From positions 130,705,428 to 130,769,427 of the forward strand of contig CM068838.1 of the NCBI GenBank assembly GCA_028554795.2: a stretch of DNA of 64,000 bases. The letters are read 5' to 3'. The DNA is from Sinohyriopsis cumingii (taxonomy: Eukaryota > Mollusca > Bivalvia > Unionida > Unionidae). A program made the translations under genes and the position numbers. This document shows, piece by piece, positions 59,501 through 64,000 of the stretch. The first letter of the stretch is position 1. Every line of letters starts with the position of its first letter. Under the pieces are notes generated by a model, which was not told the DNA's origin, did not search any database, and saw only the letters and a program-made list of their open reading frames with translations.

Positions 59501-62500
59501 ATTTTTATAATCACAATGAAAATATTTGTCAATAAGAAGTTTTTTCTAATGAAATTGTCTGCTTTTCAGCATAAATTACATTTTATTTTCAAGATAATCT
59601 TTGAAAGATCATAAAAAATATAACTCCAAGATGTGCCTTGTTGTGTACCTGAAAAATATCACTGCTTTTTGAACAATAAAACAAGATACCTTTTGCTAAA
59701 AATGTAGACATCTGCATCATGAAAAAAATGCCAACATTGAAACTCAATTGTTTAAAATTGCTTTATCAGTGAAATACTGATGCTGTGAATTCATTGCAAG
59801 TAACATTGAAACTCAATTGTTTAAAATTGCTTTATCAGTGAAATACTGATGCTGTGAATTCATTGCAAGTAACACTGAAACTCAATTGTTTAAAATTGCT
59901 TTATCAGTGAAATACTGATGCTGTGAATTCATTGCAAGTAACACTGAAACTCAATTGTTTAAAATTGCTTTATCAGTGAAATACTGATGCTGTGAATTCA
60001 CTGCAAGTAACAGTGAAACTCAGTTGTTTAAAATTGCTTTATCAGTGAAATACTGATGCTGTGAATTCATTGCAAGTAACAGTGAAACTCAATTGTTTAA
60101 AATTGCTTTATCAGTGAAATACTGATGCTGTGAATTCATTGCAAGTAACAGTGAAACTCAATTGTTTAAAATTGCTTTATCAGTGAAATACTGATGCTGT
60201 GAAATCGTTGCAAGTAACAGTGAAACTCAATTGTTTAAAATTGCTTTATCAGTGAAATACTGATGCTGTGAATTCATTGCAAGTAACAGTGAAACTCAAT
60301 TGTTTAAAATTGCTTTATCAGTGAAATACTGATGCTGTGAATTCATTGCAAGTAACAGTGAAACTCAATTGTTTAAAATTGCTTTATCAGTGAAATACTG
60401 ATGCTGTGAATTCACTGCAAGTAACAGTGAAACTCAATTGTTTAAAATTGCTTTATCAGTGAAATACTGATGCTGTGAATTCACTGCAAGTAACAGTGAA
60501 ACTCATGCTCATACCTGAGCAAATCATTGAGTGCAAATTCAGGAATTTTAAGTTCACTACAAAAACTTGGGAACTCACCTCTCCATGATAAACTATCTAT
60601 CAATCAAAATTTTTATTTTACCATATACTCCTTTTGCTTGGTTACTTTGCTGTCTTTGATCACATTTGTAAATAAATTGGACAATTCAAGATAGTTTAAC
60701 TGTAACTTATACAATAATATTTTTTGAGAGGTCAATTGAAATGAGTTGACCTGAAACATGACCATGACTGCCAGCTCTTGCGCAGATAGATTTGCAGCCA
60801 ATTAATTGTTTTTTTACATTCCATTTCCAATATTTGATTTGATACAAAAGATATCATTAATGTGATAATACAATGCAGGTCTGCCATTAATTGAGAGTCA
60901 TGATGCAACAAAATGTCTGCATATCAGAGATTCAAACACAGTCAGCAGTTACATATGTTGTCAAAGAAACACGTGGAAGTAGCTATGATGGTAGACTGCC
61001 TTATTCACATTTTGAATTGAAAAGGGCATATCACATTTATGATGATTACACTGAAACCAAATTAAAATATACCGCTAAAACTCAAATTTCATTTCACAAA
61101 ACTGATTTTATTGCTATTTATTTCTTAAAGTGTTGCCACTGGTTGTTGTTGTTGTTGTTGTAGGGTTTAACGCCATTTTTCAGCACACGATAGGCTATAC
61201 ATGGCGGCCAGTATTGATGGTGGAGGAAGAACCCAAGAAATCCACGGAAAGAACCACCGACCCTCGAGAAGCTACTGGCAAGCTTTCTCACATACCCACA
61301 TTGGCCGAATCTGAGACTCGAACCTACGCAGACAGAGGTGAGATGGCAGTGATCCGTAACGGAAAGCGCTTTAGACCACTCGGCCACTCGGGGCCCCGTT
61401 GCCACTGGTAGGCATTAGTGACATTTTTACTTATCAAAAGCTTATAAAAGATCATTATTTACAGTGCAGTGAGTTTCTTTGGTAAAGAAAATGTAACAAA
61501 ATATAGAACTTCTTATTATAGGCTGAAAATTTCATAATGTTGACTCAAATTTCCAGACAGTAACTACCATTTTTTATGATAAAATGAGCAATATATCAGG
61601 GTGTTGTTACCAATTTTTAGTTTCTTCATGCTCAACAAATAGAGGTCAATTCCTTTGGCATTTTCAAGGGGAAAAATGGGATCCACACTTGTCTCCATGT
61701 TACCCAGAAGCCAGTTATCATGAAAGTGATATACCTGTTCAAAGACAGTGATAAAAAATAATTTTTTCAGTAAATTATGTTTCACTGAGGGCAATAACTC
61801 TGCCCATTACCTCCCCTTGCAACTGCCAGGTGTCTCTAGTTTTAGCTGAGCAACATACTAAGAGGATGCTAGCATGGTGGGGTGGTTGAGAGATTTTGAG
61901 TAATGTGATTGGGCCTGATGCTATCTCTCAACTTGAAGTAATTCGTTGAATTTTTCTTCTCCAATTCACATGACGACAGCAATCATATCTCCCACCACAA
62001 GAGATATTCAAATAGGCACATGATGTCCAATAAACGTAATTGTGTAATTTCCAGCTCTTATTCTTCTGTGTTGATTATTAACACTTTTTAAGAGGCTTAT
62101 TTTCCCTTTAGTCTTCAACATGCATTGCTCGCTGGACACAATTTTTAAAAAATTCTATAATCAACAGTTTGATATGTAGATGCTTTGCACAAAAAATATG
62201 TGCAATTAAAAGCATCTGAGGTACTGCTGTAAAGTTAGTCTGGTTCCCTGACTAATTCCACTAATTCTAATATGAAACCTGATCCAAATCAAACACTGAT
62301 GAAAAATTATCTGGATTTTTTGGCAACAATCATTTTTCTGTAATTTTTGCTTTTATTCCATAAGTCTGCATTTTAAGGGTCATTTTCGTAAGACTTGTGG
62401 CAAAATCGTTAAAACTGTAAGGGTTGGTAGGTCTGGATTCCACCTTGATGCCAGAAAACTGATCATCCGACACACCCAAATGGCACAGATGTGAGTATCG

Positions 62501-63985
62501 ACCGATTAATGGAGAGAACTTTCTGTGTGAAGGACTTCACCTTTACTGGATAGAGTGTCTGCCAAGACATTGAATCTGATTTGAACATTGACATAGAGAT
62601 TGTCGCACCAACAAAGAAACTGCCAAATTCAGAACACACTAAAATCCATCCACTTTGAAAATGTGACTTGCTCTCCTTTGTCAATAACCACTTTGTGATG
62701 CTTTATTACTGTTTGTGTTGCATCATTACTGTCTATAATGTTTTATTTATGTCTGTGCTTCATCATCAGGTCGAAAGCCACTAATTATTTTATGAGCTAT
62801 GCAATCAGCCTAGAGGTGCTGGTATATTAAATACCATTTTTTAAAGACTGAATGTGACTGAATGGCTTAAAATGATTTTCTGAAAACAATTAATGTAATG
62901 TTTCAGAAGATATTTGCATGTAGGTCAATTAAGTAAATCTAGGCTTGAATTTAAAACCTATTTTAATTTCTCCTTAAATAACATTCCCCAATCACATTAC
63001 GTGAGGATTATTAGCCTGCTACTTTGTGAATCCAGTGCTACTGAAAAACAAAATCATCTGTTCATTTCTCTCTCATATAGACAAAGGGCAATAACTCTTG
63101 TCCTTTTGAGAAAACAGTCCAGCCAACTAGTTCGCTGCTTGCAATACTGACTCATTGTGGACTATCCTGCATGCCCCCCACCCCAAGTTTTGGCAGTCCA
63201 GTGTGAAAGCCATTGTCCCAGTATGGCCTCTGGGCCTCTAAGTCCATATGCATGGGTTTGTACCAGATCTGTTTGATCCAACTCATTATACCACCACACC
63301 ATTACCGGCTGTCAAGCCAAACCAGCAAAGGGACCTTTTCGTTAAAACAGTCCAGTCAACTAGGATTTATGGGGATCTTAGTGACAGATTTGTCCATCTT
63401 GCCAGGCTGTCGGCAACATACCCTTACCATGCTGGAGATTTCAGTGAGAAATATGTCCAGCCAGCCAGGCCTCTGGAGTAGCTGATACTGTTGATAGCAG
63501 TACATCTTTTATACCATCAGCAACCAGACCAACCATATACTAGGTAAACCAACTGGCAGTTCTGGCAATGCCTGACTTTCAAATACTGCTTATCAATGTT
63601 TGTATTTCTGAACAAAACAAAAATTGTGGGCACTTGAATTGTGAACTGTGGATAGAAGCCCCATTATTTCCATAGAATGATTATTGTTTTCTCAGTCTTT
63701 TAATTTATGGTTTACATTAAATATGTGGTGTGTCACCATCATGAAATCCATTAAAAGTAGTTTCCTCCACTAGTGAAATTATAGGAAAATAATTATTAAG
63801 ATAAATAATTTTACAATGGTTGTGATCAAACTGTTTTAATGTGTTATATTTTATTAAATAACATCTGTACAAGACATTTTATATATATTTACCCACTGCA
63901 TGCCCTTTCTTTTCAAGCTAACAGGCCAGAGACCAAGACAAATTAGTCCAAATGAAAGCAGCTCTCTGTGAAAGAATCCAAGTAC
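32375..63985 (-). CDS. PIGN: PIGN, GPI ethanolamine phosphate transferase 1, C-terminal 12 exons
   Basis: PIGN is an ER multi-pass membrane enzyme that adds ethanolamine phosphate to the first mannose of GPI anchors. Twelve exons on the minus strand total 1,107 bases, encode 368 residues and end in TAG. All phases join in frame. The residues follow the C-terminal PigN membrane domain of the animal protein in order, with near-identical runs such as [24 protein letters not shown] and [19 protein letters not shown]. Many hydrophobic segments agree with about a dozen membrane spans. The N-terminal alkaline-phosphatase-like catalytic domain lies upstream, outside the window. Nine visible introns have GT-AG ends except one GC-AG, and two further introns have U12-type signals. 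No exon has a stop or frameshift, so the gene looks functional. The C-terminus has no dilysine retrieval signal. Confidence 0.96.
32700..33600. other. PIGN last intron, no feature recognised
   Basis: Short open frames at 32736-32936 and 33406-33603 match nothing. AT-rich intron sequence. Confidence 0.5.
33610..33775. repeat. Diverged tandem repeat around TAACAGGCA
   Basis: Four copies of AGTAACAGGCA-type text, spaced about 40-50 bp. Confidence 0.65.
34585..34701 (-). CDS. PIGN: PIGN visible exon 11
   Basis: 117 bp, acceptor TTTTCAG, donor GTAATT. It encodes [15 protein letters not shown] and LIMSDIMAL. The frame stays open past the donor by chance. Confidence 0.96.
34965..35640. repeat. About four diverged ~160-190 bp repeat units (TGACCTTTGACC family)
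   Basis: Each unit has TCCACAAAGTTTGGT-like text, then TTGTGTGGAAACCATT, then a GTGACCTTAACCTTTGACC-like run and CCCAAAATCAATAGG. I remember this pattern as abundant in mollusc genomes. The block lies in a PIGN intron. Confidence 0.7.
36563..36638 (-). CDS. PIGN: PIGN visible exon 10
   Basis: 76 bp, acceptor TTTCAG, donor GTGAGT. It encodes [18 protein letters not shown] and ends phase 0. Confidence 0.96.
36880..37545. repeat. Older copies of the same long repeat family
   Basis: Repeated TTTCATTTAGGA-like and CATGGCGGCTATATTTGATA-like text, ending near GGATGGATGGATGACAGATA. This resembles the 3' portion of the family at 35 kb. Borders are uncertain. Confidence 0.5.
38816..39066 (+). mobile_element. 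tRNA-derived SINE (family A), young, with target duplication
   Basis: Intact A-box (TGGCCGAGTGGTCTAA) and B-box (GGGTTCGAGTC), and a 3' end AAATGGCGTTAAACCCTAC with (AAC)n. The 12-bp duplication ACTAATACAATT lies at 38804-38815 and 39067-39078. It is one of the least decayed copies. Confidence 0.95.
39722..39777 (-). CDS. PIGN: PIGN visible exon 9
   Basis: 56 bp. It encodes [12 protein letters not shown]. The reading frame requires the exon to start at 39777 (after CAA) if the upstream donor is ATATCC. The exon ends AACAG followed by a GC donor (GCAAGT). Confidence 0.9.
39930..40115. repeat. Three-copy tandem repeat, 61 bp
   Basis: ACAGGACCTGCATCA-like text recurs at 39961, 40022 and 40083. 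Confidence 0.85.
40116..41424. other. PIGN intron, nothing recognised
   Basis: Short open frames on both strands (for example 40204-40440, 40387-40647) match no family. Confidence 0.45.
41425..41800. mobile_element. MITE (TATATACTCACATA family), expanded by a minisatellite
   Basis: The left end TATACTCCCTTACGAGTTAA with AGTCCAACTGTAAAC and the right end GTAGTCTGCAGTTGGGAA match the inverted ends of the copy at 44.0 kb. The middle is occupied by a 32-bp tandem repeat. Confidence 0.65.
41533..41716. repeat. 32-bp minisatellite, about six copies
   Basis: The unit contains CCTAACAAACTATATATAGC followed by CAGCTGATTATT. Confidence 0.93.
42247..42342 (-). CDS. PIGN: PIGN visible exon 8
   Basis: 96 bp, acceptor TTTCCAG, phase 0. 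It encodes [15 protein letters not shown], matching the conserved L-D-D-I-R-R-A-F-F stretch, and ends before a U12-type donor ATATCCTTTTT. Confidence 0.92.
42950..43320. repeat. 36-37 bp minisatellite, about ten copies
   Basis: The unit contains CAAGTAACCCATGCAAAATA and GTGAATTCACAGAACA. Long minus-strand open frames here are artefacts of the repeat. Confidence 0.95.
44013..44222. mobile_element. MITE, about 210 bp, best copy of its family
   Basis: The left end TATATACTCACATACAAGTT with GAGTCCAA is the inverse of the right end TTGGACTTGACTTATATGTG. The inside has CAACACAGACC and GACAAATCAGAGTCT, shared with other copies at 41.4, 49.8, 53.3 and 56.0 kb. No coding frame. Confidence 0.8.
44558..44648 (-). 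CDS. PIGN: PIGN visible exon 7
   Basis: 91 bp. The acceptor is AC after a CCTTAAC branch site, and the donor is GTAAGA. It encodes [17 protein letters not shown], matching the animal protein without a gap across the intron. Confidence 0.92.
44649..45955 (-). other. U12-type AT-AC intron of PIGN
   Basis: The intron begins ATATCCTTTT (45955 downward), the textbook minor-spliceosome AT-AC donor. It has TACCTTAAC at 44667-44659, close to the TTCCTTAAC branch consensus, and ends AC at 44650-44649, about 11 bases from the branch adenosine. No GT donor near exon 6 keeps the frame and the alignment. Confidence 0.88.
45956..46058 (-). CDS. PIGN: PIGN visible exon 6
   Basis: 103 bp, acceptor TTTACAG. 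It encodes [17 protein letters not shown] and ends phase 2 before a U12-type donor ATATCCTTTT. Confidence 0.93.
46059..48115. other. PIGN intron 5, nothing recognised
   Basis: AT-rich. A 20-bp direct repeat AATACCCTATCCTGCCACAC-like occurs near 47499 and 47574. No element recognised. Confidence 0.5.
48116..48224 (-). CDS. PIGN: PIGN visible exon 5
   Basis: 109 bp, acceptor TTAATAG, donor GTATAT. It encodes the conserved [13 protein letters not shown] loop-and-helix region and ends phase 1. Confidence 0.95.
48758..48812 (-). CDS. PIGN: PIGN visible exon 4
   Basis: 55 bp, acceptor TTTCAG, donor GTAAAA. It encodes [14 protein letters not shown] and ends phase 0. Confidence 0.82.
49381..49590. 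repeat. 42-bp minisatellite, five copies
   Basis: GTATGTTAATTTGCAGACAA starts units at 49381, 49423, 49465, 49507 and 49549. Confidence 0.97.
49762..49860. mobile_element. Fragment of the MITE family
   Basis: TTATATGTAGAGTCCAACTG followed by CATAGACCAAGATCT matches the end and inner part of the family at 44.0 and 56.0 kb. Confidence 0.55.
50002..50326 (+). mobile_element. tRNA-derived SINE (family B) with CA tail and target duplication
   Basis: The head has an A-box (TGGCCTAGTGGTTAGAGC) and B-box (GGGTTCAAACC). The body contains TAATGTGACTGGGCAGGAG and the tail is (CA)n. The 13-bp duplication AATTGGTGTGACA lies at 49989-50001 and 50327-50339. Length is 325 bp. Confidence 0.92.
50521..51376 (-). 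mobile_element. Internally deleted pogo/Tigger-type transposon
   Basis: Perfect 13-bp terminal inverted repeats, CAGGTAAACCACC, lie at 50521-50533 and (inverted) 51364-51376, and extend imperfectly to about 28 bp. TA target duplications lie at 50519-50520 and 51377-51378. The 856 bp contain only the first part of a Tigger transposase. The catalytic core is deleted. Confidence 0.9.
50600..51183 (-). pseudogene. Tigger/jerky-type transposase, truncated and broken
   Basis: It starts at ATG 51183 ([19 protein letters not shown]), followed by a Psq-type helix-turn-helix ([14 protein letters not shown]) that meets a TGA at 51067-51069 and then continues in the same frame. Next come a CENP-B-type helix-turn-helix ([14 protein letters not shown], about 50.75 kb) and the start of the DDE domain with [10 protein letters not shown] (about 50.61 kb). 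After this the frame jumps straight into the element's end, so the second and third catalytic acids are missing. At least three stops are present. Family function is binding the element ends and cutting DNA. Confidence 0.85.
51512..51682. repeat. 51-bp minisatellite, 3.3 copies
   Basis: TGGTCCCTATGAAACAT recurs at 51541, 51592 and 51643. Confidence 0.95.
52293..52640. repeat. 30-bp minisatellite, about eleven copies
   Basis: The unit GGGTCAATAGTAATGGGGTA plus TCAGTCTTTT is divisible by three, so both strands show long artificial open frames. Confidence 0.96.
52872..52922 (-). CDS. PIGN: PIGN visible exon 3
   Basis: 51 bp, acceptor TTTCAG, donor GTAGGT. It encodes a hydrophobic span [16 protein letters not shown] and ends phase 2. 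Confidence 0.88.
53139..53250 (-). mobile_element. Truncated family A SINE (3' half)
   Basis: It matches the 3' half of the family (TTTCTCAGCACAAGATAGGT and GGCAGCCAGTAT on the plus strand) but lacks the tRNA-like head. Confidence 0.85.
53317..53415. mobile_element. Fragment of the MITE family
   Basis: TATGTACTCACATAAAAGTT followed by CTGACTGCAACTAGTAGAGA matches the family end at 44.0 kb. Confidence 0.5.
53438..53493. repeat. Imperfect (TG)n microsatellite
   Basis: Runs of GTGTGTGT interrupted by GTAGG, TATGTACA and GCA. Confidence 0.9.
53740..53890. repeat. Diverged ~45-bp tandem repeat, three copies
   Basis: ACTTGCTCATACTTTTATC-like text recurs near 53742, 53787, 53829 and 53876. Confidence 0.75.
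53891..55465. other. PIGN intron, nothing recognised
   Basis: No exon, mobile element or repeat that I can identify. Confidence 0.5.
55470..55806. repeat. 38-bp minisatellite, nine diverged copies
   Basis: The unit is near CCCCTTTGTGATCAATCACC plus TCCACTGAGAAACACTGG. Copies differ from one another by 10-30 per cent, so it is old. Confidence 0.85.
55975..56100. mobile_element. Partial copy of the MITE family with intact right end
   Basis: GTAATCAGCAAAACAACATA, CAGCAAATCAGAGTCT and the terminal GACTTATATGTGAGTATATA match the element at 44.0 kb. Confidence 0.7.
56495..57215. repeat. 99-bp satellite-like tandem repeat, seven copies
   Basis: Unit starts (AATGGTGCTGTCTACAATGT) lie near 56512, 56611, 56710, 56809, 56907, 57006 and 57104. 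The period of 98-99 bp is divisible by three and gives artificial open frames. Confidence 0.97.
57216..57987. other. PIGN intron, nothing recognised
   Basis: No identifiable feature. Confidence 0.5.
57988..58219 (+). mobile_element. Old family A SINE with target duplication
   Basis: A diverged copy (GGGGCACCAAGTGGATGTTC at the start, GGCATTAAACCCACAACTAC at the end). The 10-bp duplication ATACTGTAAA lies at 57976-57985 and 58220-58229. Confidence 0.88.
58400..58610 (+). mobile_element. Fragment of a third SINE type
   Basis: It starts near the B-box AAGGGTTCAACTCCCACC and continues with GTGTCCTTGAACAAGGCA, a body motif I remember from many invertebrate SINEs. The A-box side is missing or decayed and no duplication was found. 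Confidence 0.5.
58674..58765 (-). CDS. PIGN: PIGN visible exon 2 (has decayed tandem copies)
   Basis: 92 bp, acceptor TTTCAG, donor GTAAGT, ending phase 2. It encodes [13 protein letters not shown], matching the conserved FPLMPVVGR-type stretch of PIGN. Two decayed copies follow at 58797-58983. Confidence 0.95.
58704..58983 (-). repeat. Tandem triplication of a PIGN exon, two copies decayed
   Basis: A 92-93 bp unit that includes exon 2 and its acceptor is repeated three times (period marks at 58704, 58797 and 58889). The copy at 58674-58765 is the used exon. The two upstream copies keep AG acceptors (TTTTTAG and TTTTCAG) and GGTGTGGTTTGGAT-like coding text, but each has a TGA after 11 codons. 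Confidence 0.9.
59736..60505. repeat. 69-bp satellite-like tandem repeat, eleven copies
   Basis: Units are almost identical and begin CAGTGAAACTCAATTGTTTA. Each contains ATCAGTGAAATACTGAT, a 6-bp stem with 5-base loop. Copies differ by only one or two bases, so the array is young or homogenised. Confidence 0.98.
60506..61131. other. PIGN intron, nothing recognised
   Basis: Open frames at 60613-60801 (minus) and 60891-61163 (plus) match no family I know. Confidence 0.45.
61144..61397 (-). mobile_element. tRNA-derived SINE (family A), young, with target duplication
   Basis: The reverse complement starts GGGGCCCCGAGTGGCCGAGT and ends AATGGCGTTAAACCCTAC with a (AAC)n tail. The 12-bp duplication GTTGCCACTGGT lies at 61132-61143 and 61398-61409. 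Confidence 0.95.
61850..62060 (+). mobile_element. Possible fragment of family B SINE body
   Basis: GTGGTTGAGAGATTTTGAGT followed by AATGTGATTGGGCCTG resembles the body of the SINE at 50.0 kb. No head or duplication is visible. Confidence 0.3.
62061..63892. other. PIGN intron, nothing firm
   Basis: A direct repeat of AAAACAGTCCAGYCAACTAG occurs at about 63111 and 63344, and open frames at 62463-62684 and 63213-63485 match nothing I know. Confidence 0.45.
63893..63985 (-). CDS. PIGN: PIGN visible exon 1
   Basis: 93 bp, phase 0 at both ends, acceptor TTTTAG and donor GTAAAT. It encodes a membrane segment beginning [14 protein letters not shown]. Confidence 0.88.
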
Positions 63986-64000
63986 CTAAAACAATTTTTA

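Noticed and set aside
49381-60505. Regular direct repeats considered as CRISPR arrays
   Set aside because: Units are contiguous with no unique spacers, and the DNA is eukaryotic.

Overview
This is eukaryotic nuclear DNA: AT-rich, long introns, short exons with GT-AG boundaries, many tRNA-derived SINEs, DNA transposons, a Penelope-like retroelement and an unusual number of minisatellites. Repeats built around TGACCTTGACCTTTGACC-like text (about 35-37.5 kb) and the SINE types are, as I remember them, typical of molluscs. I therefore favour a mollusc or another lophotrochozoan, but a database search would be needed to name it.

The only clearly intact host gene is PIGN, GPI ethanolamine phosphate transferase 1, on the minus strand from 63,985 to 32,375. 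Twelve exons of its C-terminal multi-membrane-span domain are visible. They total 1,107 bases (368 codons plus a stop) with consistent phases, and they end at a TAG at 32,375-32,377. The N-terminal catalytic part lies beyond the right edge. Two introns look like minor-spliceosome (U12) introns, with ATATCCTTT donors and CCTTAAC branch sites, and one is GC-AG. The exon at 58.7 kb is followed, in its upstream intron, by two decayed tandem copies of itself.

From 1 to about 11.8 kb lies a heavily broken virus-like DNA element, Polinton/Maverick-like in style. It has an integrase remnant on the plus strand and many capsid- or fibre-like fragments on the minus strand. It is interrupted by a piggyBac-type MITE (1.86-2.65 kb) and two SINEs. 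From 13.5 to 17.9 kb there are a pogo/Tigger-type element, a broken Mutator-like transposase and, convergent with it, a broken His-Me finger endonuclease. From 21.3 to 23.8 kb is a 37-39 bp minisatellite. From 24.0 to 25.9 kb is a dead Penelope-like element with inverted terminal repeats and a long AT tract. From 25.9 to 32.3 kb I see almost nothing recognisable apart from a perfect 30-bp hairpin.

The PIGN introns carry a second pogo/Tigger-like element with exact terminal repeats (50,521-51,376), several SINEs, a roughly 210-bp MITE family, and more than ten different tandem repeats with periods from about 30 to 99 bp. Apart from PIGN, every coding remnant here is broken and is best read as dead mobile DNA.
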